A DNA stretch of 34,516 nucleotides from Vicinamibacteria bacterium (GCA_025938035.1 JAICQE010000018.1:1-34516); one strand, 5' to 3'. Numbered from the stretch's first letter, positions 23,112 through 31,120 are shown. The notes: a model not told the origin generated them from the sequence alone. Numbers and translations: made by a program.

Positions 23112-23891
23112 TTACGCGGTCAGGAGCACGATCGTGGCGGTGAGCGTCGAGACGGTCACGAGACTCCAGCCCAGCAGACGCAGGCGCGTCGCAGATGGCG
23201 GCCGCGCGGCGACCACGATCGCCGTTGCCAGGCCCGGTGCCGCAGCGATCAGCATCGACGAGGGCACGACACGCGCCGCCGCGAGACCGGCGATCCCCAG
23301 CAGCGCGCTGAGCGACACCGTCACCACGGCGCCGCGCGTTGCCGCGGTCGCCTGCGGGTTACCCCCGCCTCGCACCCGCAAGATGACGACGCGGACGGCG
23401 AGCGTCGTCGTGGCGAACAGCAGCGCGAATGGCACGGCCACCTGCCAAGCTGCCGCAGGCGGTGCACCGGCGGCCAGCACCACCGGGACGGCGGCACCGG
23501 CGAACGCGAGCGCGGCAGCGGTTTCGCCGTACCAGGACTTCTCCCGCCCTTGCACCATCGCGCCAATCAGCACGAGCGCCGGAAGCAGCGGAACGGCAAG
23601 GGACCACCGGATGGATGGCTCGAGGACCAGCGCCGCGCCGATCCCCGCGCCGAGTGCGATGGCCGTGCATGCCCCCAGCCATCGAGCGGCCCCGGGGCCG
23701 TATTCGCGTGCCGCGCGGACGCCACGCTGACCGAGGCGCACCGCGGCCGGCTCGTGCGCCAGAAACGCGGCAATCACCGCCGTCGCCATCAGCAGACCGC
23801 CCGCCGACACGCCCGCGACACCGAACGCCGTGACCAGCGGAAATGCCATCTGGCCGTACGCGCCGTGCTCGCGGGGCAGATACACGGTCAC
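23112..23891 (-). CDS. YwiC-like integral membrane protein
   Basis: The 259-residue protein has about eight transmembrane helices and the YwiC-like family opening 'YLPREHGAYGQMAFPLVTAF'. In Bacillus subtilis, ywiC lies beside fnr and the narGHJI nitrate reductase genes, and here it again accompanies a Crp/Fnr gene and a nitrate operon. The molecular function is not known. The start is GTG, overlapping the stop of ric as GTGA, so it is translationally coupled; a longer upstream frame would run through the ric gene. A hairpin follows its stop. Confidence 0.85.
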   Translation of the reverse strand: MTVYLPREHGAYGQMAFPLVTAFGVAGVSAGGLLMATAVIAAFLAHEPAAVRLGQRGVRAAREYGPGAARWLGACTAIALGAGIGAALVLEPSIRWSLAVPLLPALVLIGAMVQGREKSWYGETAAALAFAGAAVPVVLAAGAPPAAAWQVAVPFALLFATTTLAVRVVILRVRGGGNPQATAATRGAVVTVSLSALLGIAGLAAARVVPSSMLIAAAPGLATAIVVAARPPSATRLRLLGWSLVTVSTLTATIVLLTA

Positions 23892-24598
23892 CCCGCGGCC
23901 GCCTCCCCGACGCGCGTCAATGCGACCGCGCGCGGGAACAGCACGTTGTTCTCGAGATGGACGTGCACGTGCATGGCCGCCTCCAGGTCTGCAAGACCGT
24001 GGTAGAGCGCGCGGAACGTCTGGCACGCCCATTCGGGCGCGGCGTAGCTGTCGGTGATGGTGCGCAGCTCCAACAGCAGCGCGCCGGCGTGATCGTGCTC
24101 GGCCTCCATGACGGTGATCGGCGCCGAAACCGGAATCGGCGTGCGGGCGCCAGCCTCGACGGCTCGAATGGCGGGAAACAACACGGCTTCTTCCTTCCGC
24201 ATGTGCGATTGGAGGTCCGCCGACAGCTCCGTGACGATGGCGTCAACGCGTGCCAGGTACGGGGCCTTGCTGCCGTGCACGCGGTGCACCTTGGCCGCCA
24301 TCGCCTCGAGCCGCGGCAGCTCCTCGTGCAGCGGTTCGTGGTAGGTGGCGACGATGTGGTCCACGAGCGCGTGCAGCGGCTCGCGGTTCCAGTCGCGCGC
24401 ATCCGCGGCCGGCTGCTGCGCCGACGCTTCGATGGCGCCGACAAGCTCCGTGAATGACACGCCGTGCGCCTGACAGGCCGCCGCCAGCGCGGACTTCCCG
24501 CCGCAGCAGAAATCGATGCCGTATCGCTGAAAGACGCGGACGCTCGACGGAAGCGCCGACGCGACGGCGGCAACGGTCGTGGTTTCGGTAATCTGCAT
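23888..24598 (-). CDS. ric: Iron-sulphur cluster repair di-iron protein (Ric/YtfE/ScdA)
   Basis: The 236-residue protein restores [Fe-S] clusters damaged by nitric oxide or oxidants. The N-terminal ScdA domain has 'RYGIDFCCGGKSALAAAC' with the Cys31-Cys32 pair. The hemerythrin-like domain (~70-225) carries the di-iron ligands in 'HALVDHIVATYHEPLHEELP', 'HMRKEEAVLFPAI' (H132, E136), 'EAEHDHAG' and 'HVHLENNVLFP'. The ATG is supported by GAGGAG upstream; a 27-codon extension is possible but would run over the likely operator. It is coupled to ywiC downstream and lies 94 bp after the Crp/Fnr gene. Its presence next to a nitrate system agrees with nitrosative stress. Confidence 0.95.
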   Translation of the reverse strand: MQITETTTVAAVASALPSSVRVFQRYGIDFCCGGKSALAAACQAHGVSFTELVGAIEASAQQPAADARDWNREPLHALVDHIVATYHEPLHEELPRLEAMAAKVHRVHGSKAPYLARVDAIVTELSADLQSHMRKEEAVLFPAIRAVEAGARTPIPVSAPITVMEAEHDHAGALLLELRTITDSYAAPEWACQTFRALYHGLADLEAAMHVHVHLENNVLFPRAVALTRVGEAAAG

Positions 24599-24651
24599 CG
24601 CCGTACTCCTCAGTGTGCTGTCCGTATGCTGACGCAGGGCGGCATCGGTGT

Positions 24652-24669
24652 CTTTGCGCGGGCGCAAAG
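24652..24669. promoter_or_regulatory. Perfect Crp/Fnr-geometry palindrome upstream of ric
   Basis: CTTTGCGC-GG-GCGCAAAG is a perfect inverted repeat with 8-base arms. Its core is TTGCG-N4-CGCAA, which has the exact spacing of Fnr sites (TTGAT-N4-ATCAA). It lies about 53 bp before the ric start and directly beside the gene for a Crp/Fnr regulator, the obvious candidate to bind it. Binding is an inference. I did not find another copy ahead of narK or the cytochromes by eye. Confidence 0.6.
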
Positions 24670-24692
24670 AGACCAACATCCGGAAAGACGGC

Positions 24693-25385
24693 TCACTCGA
24701 GGTCGTCGGCGATCCGCGACAGCCCCTGCGGACTTCGAATCACGACACGCTGCCGGCCGGCTTCGAGCAGCCCGGCGGCTTCGAAGCTGCTGACGATTCG
24801 GCTGACGGTATAGAGCGTGGTTCCGGTCATCTGGGCGATGTCGTCGCGCGAGAGCGGCAGGTCGATCAGCATGCCCGCTTCGATCGGGCGGCCGGCCTGC
24901 TGGACGAGCCGCAGCAGCGCGCGCGCCACGCGACGCTCGACCTTCTCGGTCGCCAGCTGACGGTATCGGACTTCCAGCTCATGGAGGCGGGCCGCGACGA
25001 ACTGCAGCGCGTTCAGCGCCAGCCTGGGATGCCGCTCCATGAGGCGGGTCATGACGCTGCCCGGCCACTCGAGCGCCGCGGCGTCGGTGACAGCTTCGGA
25101 CGTGATCGGGTAGGTCCCGCCGCCGAACGCCGCCACCCCGCCAAAGGCATCGCCGGGACCGACGAGCCGGAGTACCACCTGATGCCCTTCGGGCGTCAAC
25201 TGGGTCAGCTTCACCGAGCCTGCGTCGAGCACGAAGAACGACGACGCCGGATCGCCTTCGCGGAAGAACGAGGCGCCGGCGTCGACGCGCTTCATCTGCG
25301 CCGCCGCCTTCACCTCGTCGAGCGCGGCCGCGTCAAGCGCGGTGAACAACGGGATCGCCTTCGCGAAGGCGGGGCCGTCCGCCAC
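24693..25385 (-). CDS. Crp/Fnr family transcription regulator
   Basis: The 230-residue protein has an N-terminal cyclic-nucleotide-type sensor domain (~10-125, 'GSVKLTQLTPEGHQVVLRLV'), a dimer helix and a C-terminal winged helix-turn-helix ('LSRDDIAQMTGTTLYTVSRI', ~178-200). There is no N-terminal Cys cluster, so it is not an oxygen-sensing Fnr with [4Fe-4S]; a Dnr/NnrR-like NO sensor using haem, or another ligand, is possible. In the recognition helix the Fnr Ser and Arg (S-R) are kept but the Glu is replaced by Tyr (YTVSR rather than ETISR). The start is GTG without a good ribosome binding site, so expression may be low. ric follows downstream in the same direction. Confidence 0.92.
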   Translation of the reverse strand: MADGPAFAKAIPLFTALDAAALDEVKAAAQMKRVDAGASFFREGDPASSFFVLDAGSVKLTQLTPEGHQVVLRLVGPGDAFGGVAAFGGGTYPITSEAVTDAAALEWPGSVMTRLMERHPRLALNALQFVAARLHELEVRYRQLATEKVERRVARALLRLVQQAGRPIEAGMLIDLPLSRDDIAQMTGTTLYTVSRIVSSFEAAGLLEAGRQRVVIRSPQGLSRIADDLE

Positions 25386-25413
25386 GGCTGGAAGGATATC
25401 AATCCTGGAGCGC

Positions 25414-25423
25414 GAAATATTTC
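25414..25423. promoter_or_regulatory. GAAATATTTC palindrome upstream of the Crp/Fnr gene
   Basis: A perfect 10-base palindrome, GAAATATTTC, lies 29 bp upstream of the regulator's GTG, where it would overlap a promoter. In GC-rich DNA it stands out. It resembles the palindromes ahead of the two DUF883-like genes. It may be a binding site or only an AT-rich promoter element. Confidence 0.25.
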
Positions 25424-25514
25424 CCTGACTCGTCCGTCACTGATTCTTCAGCGAGTCTTCAGTTTGAAACAGCACGTGACGACGTAGACTGCGCGCCGAG
25501 CAAGGAGGTCCGCG

Positions 25515-25862
25515 ATGAAGTCATTCCTGTGGGTTGTGACGGTCGTTGCACTCGGGTCATGGGCGGCACTCGAAGGCCAGGGCGGCAAGCTTTCGGACGC
25601 GGAATTCAGGAAGCTGGCCGCGTCACACGCCAACGCGGAGGAGCATCAAAAGCTCGCCGCCCATTACACCGCGCACGCGATCGAACATGAGGGCGAGGCC
25701 AAGCTGCATGAAGAGCTGGCCACTCAGTACGCCAAGACGGAGCGCCTCCTCGCCGGCGAATCGCGTCATTATGCGGCGCATTCACGCGAGGCCGCCGAGG
25801 CGCTGCGTGAGCTGGCGAAGCTGCATCAGGACCTCGCAAAAGAGCACGCCGGCAAGAAGTAG
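25515..25862 (+). CDS. Secreted helical protein with one histidine-spaced unit
   Basis: The 115-residue protein starts with a signal peptide ('MKSFLWVVTVVALGSWAALE') and continues as an all-alpha, His/Glu/Ala-rich region: 'AEEHQKLAAHYTAHAIEHEG', 'EAKLHEELATQYAKTERLLA', 'ESRHYAAHSREAAEALRELA'. His44 and His65 are 21 residues apart, as in both units of the protein at 21767-22456, with further histidines at 85, 89 and 104. The ribosome binding site AAGGAGGTC is near-perfect, so strong expression is likely. It is transcribed away from the Crp/Fnr gene, with the two starts 129 bp apart, and may share its control. The function is unknown. Confidence 0.8.
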   Translation: MKSFLWVVTVVALGSWAALEGQGGKLSDAEFRKLAASHANAEEHQKLAAHYTAHAIEHEGEAKLHEELATQYAKTERLLAGESRHYAAHSREAAEALRELAKLHQDLAKEHAGKK

Positions 25863-25906
25863 TCGTCGTCCGGCCGCTGGTGACGCTGCGGGCGAGTCCA
25901 ACCCTG

Positions 25907-27712
25907 TTACGACGCGCGCGAGAAGTAATCGATAACGGCCGTCGCGGTTCTTGCGCCGACCACCGACTCGAGCTCCTCGCGCGTCGCGCGGCGGACGCCG
26001 GCCAGGCTCCCGAACGCGCGCAGCAGGGCGCGCCGCCGCCGCGGCCCGATGCCGGGCACGTCGTCGAGCTCCGATCTCAGGTCGCGCATCGATCGAGCTT
26101 TGCGGTGGAATGTAATCGCGAACCGGTGGGCCTCGTCGCGGATCCGCTGAATCAGCAGCAGCGCCGGATCGTGCGCGGGCAGGACCACCGGCTCCGGACG
26201 CTCACGGGTAAAGAGGACTTCCTCTTTCTTCGCGATGCCGACCGCCACCAGGTTGCCGAGGCCGATCGTCTCCAGCGCCTCGTACGCGGCGGACAGCTGT
26301 CCGCGTCCTCCGTCGATCAGGATCAGGCCGGGAAACGGACCGCCGTTCTCGAGCACCTTCCGATATCGCCGATACACGACCTCCCGCATCGCCGCAAAAT
26401 CGTCCTGCGCCGCGCCGCGAATGCGGAACTTCTTGTACTCGCTCTTCTTCATCCGCCCGTCTTCGCACACCACCATGGACGCCACGGTCTCGCTGCCCTG
26501 AATCGTCGAGATGTCGAAGCAGTCGATCCGTCGTGGAATAGCGGGAAGCGAGAGCACGGCCCGCAGCGTCTCGAGCGCCTCGAAGTGCGCGGCGGTGATC
26601 TCGTTGAACCGGGTGCGATACGCCAGCTCCGCGTTACGCGTGGCGAGGTCCACCAGCGCCCGCTTGTCGCCGCGCTGCGGCACCAGAATCCTGACGCGAC
26701 GGCCGGCGCGGGCCGACAGCCATTCCTCCATCGCCTCGGAGTCCTCGATCTCGAGCGGCAGGTTGATCTCGGCCGGTGGCACGCGCAGTTCGTAGAACTG
26801 TCCCAGCGCGGCCTGCAGCACGTCGACGTCGCCGCCGGCGAGCGCGCCCGGATCGGTCGCCAGCTCCACCCGCTCGACCACGCGGCCGCCGCGCATGGCG
26901 AAGACGTGAATCGTCCCGCCGCTCGGGCCGACTTTCAAACCGAACACGTCGCGATCGCCGAGCTGCGCCGTCGCCACCTTCTGCTGCCGGTCGCGGAGGA
27001 TCTGCACGGTGCGCATCGCATCGCGAAGCTGGGCCGCCTCCTCGAACCGCTCGCCGGACGCCGCGTCCACCATTCGATCGCGAAGCGTGTCGATCAGCTC
27101 GTCGTTACGCCCCTCGAGCAGGAGCCGGGTGTTCGTGACCGCCACGCCGTACTGTTCCTCCGTACAGATTTCCGCCACACACGGGGCGATGCAGCGCTTG
27201 ATGTCGTACTCGAGGCACGGACGCCCTCGGCGTCCGTTGATCACTTCGTTGCAGGAGCGGATGCCGAACAGCCGGTGCGCCAGCGTCATGGTGCGCCGGG
27301 CGATCTTGGCCGGCAGGAACGGACCGGCGTAGAAATCGCCGGTCTTCTCCACGCTGCGGGCGACGAGGACCCGTGGATAGGCTTCGCTGGTGGTCAGCTG
27401 CAGATAGGGATAGTTCTTGTCGTCGCGCAGCAGAATGTTGTATCGCGGCATCCGCTGCTTGATCAGATTGTTCTCGAGCGCCAGCGCCTCCATCACCGAG
27501 TCGGTGACGATCACTTCCAGCCGGCCGATCTCGTCGAGCAGCGCGTCGTGCCGCGGACTGAGGCCATGGGCGCCGAGGTAGCTCCGCACCCGGTCCCGCA
27601 GCGACCGCGCCTTGCCGACATAGAGCACGTCGCCGGCGGCGTTCGACCACACGTAGACGCCCGGCTGCTCGGGCAGCCTGACGATCTGTTCCTTGAGGTC
27701 TTGCACGGCCAT
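25907..27712 (-). CDS. uvrC: Excinuclease ABC subunit C
   Basis: UvrC makes the two incisions of nucleotide excision repair. The 601-residue protein has an N-terminal GIY-YIG nuclease ('PGVYVWSNAAGDVLYVGKAR', with Arg39 and Glu80 as expected catalytic residues), a UVR motif (~200-235) for UvrB contact, an RNase H-like nuclease ('IDCFDISTIQG', Asp400; 'LILIDGGRGQ', Asp467) and a C-terminal double HhH ('DDVPGIGPRRRRALLRAFGS'). Cys154, 166, 174 and 178 match the four cysteines that hold a [4Fe-4S] cluster in E. coli UvrC, to my recollection at the same numbers. The length is normal. It diverges from the phosphatidyltransferase gene over a 53-bp spacer. Confidence 0.97.
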   Translation of the reverse strand: MAVQDLKEQIVRLPEQPGVYVWSNAAGDVLYVGKARSLRDRVRSYLGAHGLSPRHDALLDEIGRLEVIVTDSVMEALALENNLIKQRMPRYNILLRDDKNYPYLQLTTSEAYPRVLVARSVEKTGDFYAGPFLPAKIARRTMTLAHRLFGIRSCNEVINGRRGRPCLEYDIKRCIAPCVAEICTEEQYGVAVTNTRLLLEGRNDELIDTLRDRMVDAASGERFEEAAQLRDAMRTVQILRDRQQKVATAQLGDRDVFGLKVGPSGGTIHVFAMRGGRVVERVELATDPGALAGGDVDVLQAALGQFYELRVPPAEINLPLEIEDSEAMEEWLSARAGRRVRILVPQRGDKRALVDLATRNAELAYRTRFNEITAAHFEALETLRAVLSLPAIPRRIDCFDISTIQGSETVASMVVCEDGRMKKSEYKKFRIRGAAQDDFAAMREVVYRRYRKVLENGGPFPGLILIDGGRGQLSAAYEALETIGLGNLVAVGIAKKEEVLFTRERPEPVVLPAHDPALLLIQRIRDEAHRFAITFHRKARSMRDLRSELDDVPGIGPRRRRALLRAFGSLAGVRRATREELESVVGARTATAVIDYFSRAS

Positions 27713-27765
27713 GGGCTACTATGACGAATCTTCCCGCGATCCCGAACCAATAAGTGTAACAAACG

Positions 27766-28533
27766 ATGACCTTTACCGGCTTCATCGGGACCGTGTGCAT
27801 GTTCCCGATGCGCGCAATCATCGCCGCCAGTGTGGCGTTGCGCATTCATCCGAACACGCTGACCCTCATCGGCCTCCTCATCAACGTGGCCGCGGCGATG
27901 GCGCTGGGGCTCGACCGGTTCGTGCCCGCCGGCGTCATCATAATCGTCGCGAACATCTTCGACTTCATCGACGGCAAGGTCGCCCACATCACCAACACCG
28001 TCTCGCGCTTCGGCGCCTTCTGGGATTCGACGCTCGACCGTTTCTCGGATATCGCGCTGTTTCTCGGCCTGATTTATCTGTACGCCGGCCTGCGACGGAC
28101 CGACTACGCCATGATCGCGGCTTTGGCGATGATGTTTACGATCATGACGAGCTACACCCGCGCCCGCGCTGAATCGCTGATCGAGAAGTGCAAAGTCGGT
28201 TTCATGGAACGGCCGGAACGCATCGTGCTCTTCATGATTGGCGCCTTCACCGACCGGATGGCGGCGGTGCTCTGGGTGATTCTGGTGTTGTCGATTATCA
28301 CCGTCGCCAACCGCATCCATTTCACCTATCTGGTGCTGAACCTGAAGCCGATCCCAACGGGTTCGAATCCGATCGCTCGCGCGTTCTCGCGGGCGTTCTT
28401 CTGGCGCGACGAGCGGGCGACGCTTCCGTACGACCTGTGGGTCATCGCCATCCTCGCGTTCATCTGGCTGACGCCTCCTGACTGGCTGAACGACCCGACG
28501 GCCCATGGCCTCGGAATCTGGGGATGGCTGTAG
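27766..28533 (+). CDS. CDP-alcohol phosphatidyltransferase family protein
   Basis: The 255-residue membrane enzyme has about six helices and the family motif D66-x2-D69-G70-x2-A73-x9-G83-x3-D87-x3-D91 that binds two metal ions and the CDP group. The usual Arg after Ala73 is His74 here. Such enzymes move a phosphatidyl (or similar) group from CDP-diacylglycerol to an alcohol such as inositol, glycerol phosphate or serine; the acceptor cannot be told. The ATG is the first in frame, but its ribosome binding site is weak; a later ATG (MFPMRA) is possible. The end overlaps the next gene by 10 bases, indicating translational coupling. Confidence 0.85.
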   Translation: MTFTGFIGTVCMFPMRAIIAASVALRIHPNTLTLIGLLINVAAAMALGLDRFVPAGVIIIVANIFDFIDGKVAHITNTVSRFGAFWDSTLDRFSDIALFLGLIYLYAGLRRTDYAMIAALAMMFTIMTSYTRARAESLIEKCKVGFMERPERIVLFMIGAFTDRMAAVLWVILVLSIITVANRIHFTYLVLNLKPIPTGSNPIARAFSRAFFWRDERATLPYDLWVIAILAFIWLTPPDWLNDPTAHGLGIWGWL

Positions 28534-29303
28534 CCGGACGCGCACGGGAGGACGGCCAGGAGCTGCTGGCCGCGCTCGCCGATTTCGGGCCCGTGCTGGC
28601 AATCAAGCTCTACCGCCTGGCACGGAGCACCGCGCCGGACGTTCCGATCATCCCGTGCCTCGATCACGAGGCCATGCTCCACGAGCACGTCGCCGCCCAC
28701 GCCGCGGCCTACGTGCAGGAGACCGCGTCAGGCGACCTGCACGAGATCGTCTTCATTCCCGCCGAGCGACGCCTCGAAATCGACACCGTCTCGACGTGGG
28801 GCGAGCACTCGGTGGAGTCGCACGACCGCCTCGTGACGCTGCTGAAGACACGGCTGCCCTCATATCGGCTTCGCATCCACGGACCGGCGTGGTGGCGGAG
28901 CGACAGGCGCGTCGCCAATGCCTGTCTGGCGCAGGTGAGCTTGCGTGACGTGCTGCTCTCGCAGGATGTCGCCGCCGTCAGGGCCGGGATCGAGCGGCTT
29001 CAGGCCGTCGCCGGGCTCATGGAAAAGCAGTCGCGTGTGGGCTCGTGGGGCGTCCGCACCGTGACCGGGCCGCTGCTGGCCGCTGCCGGCGTCCTGACGT
29101 TCCTCGCCCTCGGCCGCTACGAAGCATCGCTCGGCGATGTCACGATTACCTGGCTGCGCTACGGGATCATCGGCGCGTTGGGTGCGGCGTTTCTCTATTA
29201 CGGCTTGAAAGCGGTGCAGCTGACCGAGATGTCGAATCGCGTCTGGAAGCGGACGGCTGAATACAATCTGATACTGGCGGAACGGAAGCGACTCGGGCGT
29301 TGA
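28524..29303 (+). CDS. Membrane-anchored protein of unknown function
   Basis: The 259-residue protein has a soluble N-terminal part of about 170 residues. It has two C-terminal transmembrane helices, 'GPLLAAAGVLTFLALGRYEA' and 'LRYGIIGALGAAFLYYGLKA', and a basic tail. The soluble part includes 'GDLHEIVFIPAERRLEIDTV' and 'YRLRIHGPAWWRSDRRVANA'. There is no signal peptide, so the N-terminal part is likely cytoplasmic. It overlaps the phosphatidyltransferase gene by 10 bases; a role in the same lipid or envelope pathway is inferred from this. I do not recognise the family. Confidence 0.75.
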   Translation: MAVAGRAREDGQELLAALADFGPVLAIKLYRLARSTAPDVPIIPCLDHEAMLHEHVAAHAAAYVQETASGDLHEIVFIPAERRLEIDTVSTWGEHSVESHDRLVTLLKTRLPSYRLRIHGPAWWRSDRRVANACLAQVSLRDVLLSQDVAAVRAGIERLQAVAGLMEKQSRVGSWGVRTVTGPLLAAAGVLTFLALGRYEASLGDVTITWLRYGIIGALGAAFLYYGLKAVQLTEMSNRVWKRTAEYNLILAERKRLGR

Positions 29304-29326
29304 ACCGGTTCGACAGCCAATCGGGG

Positions 29327-30280
29327 CTAGCGCGAGGGCTGGCGCTCCAGATGCCGTGAGTTGCGAAGGGCGTTGCTGATCGCCTGATTCCCTTCGTGGC
29401 AGGCGTATTCGAACAGGTAATAGTCCGGGTCCCGTTTCAACGGAAACGCGGCCTTCCACGGCCGGGTCAGCACCACCGGATCCTCGACGGTCATTTCGTA
29501 GTCGATCGTGTTGTCGTCGATCCTCGTGAAGCGCTCGATCACGTGCAGGGCCTCGCTCGTCGGGATGCCGCCGCCACCCGGGCCGACGATCAGCATCGGC
29601 GTGCGGCCGGTGAAGTTCGTGGTCTCGACCACCAGCGTTCGCCCGTCCCAGCGGCCGCGCGGTTCTCCAAGCCAGACCCGAAGGGCCGGCGACGGCCGCG
29701 GCCGGCCATCCAGCGGGATGAGACGCGCTTCGTGAATCAACTCGAAACGGATAATCACGTAGCCGGGCGCCTGATGAATCTCGACGCCGCTGTTGTACAT
29801 GAACGGGAACATCGAGGCCGGCATTCCGCGCGTCATGCAGCGATCGAGGGCGTTGAAGTCGTTGACGCTGCTGAACAGCATGTCCGACCAGCTGCTGGTC
29901 ATCGCCGCCGCGCGCTTCCTGCCTTCGTCGGTCAACGGCGGCAGCCGGCCATTCGCCGGATCGACGACGAGGGAGGTGAGGCGGTTCGCTTCTCCCACCT
30001 CGGCCCAGGCACCCGCAAGGCGGATCCGGTTCGCGGCGATATCCGCCTCGCGCTTGGCAAACTCCTGATCGCTGAGAAGACGCCGCTCGCCGAATTCCGC
30101 CGGCCGCTGCACCGGCGTTCCATTGAGGTTCGTGAGCGGCCACCGGCCGGTCAGATCCGGATCGCCCCATGCCGTGAGAGGCGGCGTCCATGACCTGGTG
30201 CCCTGCGCCGATGGCGGTGACGGGGCCATCAACAACAGCGCCGCCACAAAAACGACCCGAACCTTCGCTTGCGCGGACAT
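29327..30280 (-). CDS. Secreted protein of unknown function (acidobacterial type)
   Basis: The 317-residue protein begins with a signal peptide ('MSAQAKVRVVFVAALLLMAP'). The mature part contains 'WGDPDLTGRWPLTNLNGTPV', 'RCMTRGMPASMFPFMYNSGV', 'GRWDGRTLVVETTNFTGRTP' and 'ALHVIERFTRIDDNTIDYEM', ending 'FEYACHEGNQAISNALRNSR'. These phrases recur in a large family of exported proteins of unknown function that is abundant in Acidobacteria. Two Cys (RCM, ACHEG) are typical. The start has ACGGAG upstream; 14 codons further upstream are open but unlikely. It is convergent with the previous gene and in line with the TIGR03435 pair. Confidence 0.8.
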   Translation of the reverse strand: MSAQAKVRVVFVAALLLMAPSPPSAQGTRSWTPPLTAWGDPDLTGRWPLTNLNGTPVQRPAEFGERRLLSDQEFAKREADIAANRIRLAGAWAEVGEANRLTSLVVDPANGRLPPLTDEGRKRAAAMTSSWSDMLFSSVNDFNALDRCMTRGMPASMFPFMYNSGVEIHQAPGYVIIRFELIHEARLIPLDGRPRPSPALRVWLGEPRGRWDGRTLVVETTNFTGRTPMLIVGPGGGGIPTSEALHVIERFTRIDDNTIDYEMTVEDPVVLTRPWKAAFPLKRDPDYYLFEYACHEGNQAISNALRNSRHLERQPSR

Positions 30281-30322
30281 GACGCTCCGTGGATGAACGC
30301 CCAAGTATAGATGCGGAATCAA

Positions 30323-31120
30323 TCAATTTTCGGTCGGCCGTTCGATCCGCTCGATGACGAGCATGTCGACCATTTCACGCTGGGCGTCGAGCTTCAGTCC
30401 AAGCTGTTCCTGCAGCGCCGTGAACAACGAGGGTGCTCCCGGGTTGGCGAGATCCGACCCGATCGGCGCCTCCGGGGTGAAGGTGAGCTCGATGTCGTAG
30501 AGTCCCTCGATGCCAGTACGATCCACGACGGGCCGCTGGACGACCACCGAGATGAGCGGAGCCAGCTGCGCCATCGGAATCCCGACGAGCAGGATCCGCC
30601 CCGGCCCGCCCGGCCGCGGGCCGCACGGCACGGCATCCGGGTTCGGTGCGCCGCCGCGACCAGCGCAGATCGCTTTCGACGGCTTCAGGTTGGGACCCAG
30701 CGGCGCGTTGGGCCTGGCCTTCACGAGTATGAAGCTCTGCAACTCGCGCTTCTCGGAGCGCGCCACCATCTTGAAGCGATCGGCAAGCAGCGTCTGCAGC
30801 ATCGGCCGCATCTGCTCGACCCCGGTCGCTCCCTCCGGTGCTTTTGCCTGGATGTCGAATCGCTCGACGTTCGTCCAGTCGGGATGACCCGCGATCCGGT
30901 TCGGCGTGTTGATGCCGTACGCGAACTGCACGATGGCGCGCAGCGGCACGTTGATCATCGTCACGCCGCCTGTCCAGTTGACCGTGACTTGAGTTTCGCC
31001 AGGCTTGCTCGGCCTGACCGAAGCCACGTCGAAGTTCGCTGACGCCTGCGCGTGCAGGCCGGCGCCGAACAGAGCGACCGCGAGCGCTGCCGCTGTCGCG
31101 TGCTTTCTGCGAGTCTGCAT
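30323..31120 (-). CDS. TIGR03435-type exported protein (first of a tandem pair)
   Basis: The 265-residue protein has a signal peptide ('MQTRRKHATAAALAVALFGA') and the layout of the TIGR03435 soil-Acidobacteria family: 'FDVASVRPSKPGETQVTVNW', 'VPLRAIVQFAYGINTPNRIA', 'WTNVERFDIQAKAPEGATGV', 'MLQTLLADRFKMVARSEKRE', 'PVVDRTGIEGLYDIELTF' and the end 'LFTALQEQLGLKLDAQREMV'. The function is unknown. It is a close paralogue of the next gene, with obvious identity along its whole length. The GAGAGG ribosome binding site supports the start. It is a good taxonomic marker for this window. Confidence 0.9.
   Translation of the reverse strand: MQTRRKHATAAALAVALFGAGLHAQASANFDVASVRPSKPGETQVTVNWTGGVTMINVPLRAIVQFAYGINTPNRIAGHPDWTNVERFDIQAKAPEGATGVEQMRPMLQTLLADRFKMVARSEKRELQSFILVKARPNAPLGPNLKPSKAICAGRGGAPNPDAVPCGPRPGGPGRILLVGIPMAQLAPLISVVVQRPVVDRTGIEGLYDIELTFTPEAPIGSDLANPGAPSLFTALQEQLGLKLDAQREMVDMLVIERIERPTEN

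Noticed and set aside
25880..27724. A 614-codon open frame opposite uvrC
   Set aside because: It is the complement of a clearly conserved uvrC; its product is His/Arg-rich without domains and arises from codon bias in GC-rich DNA.
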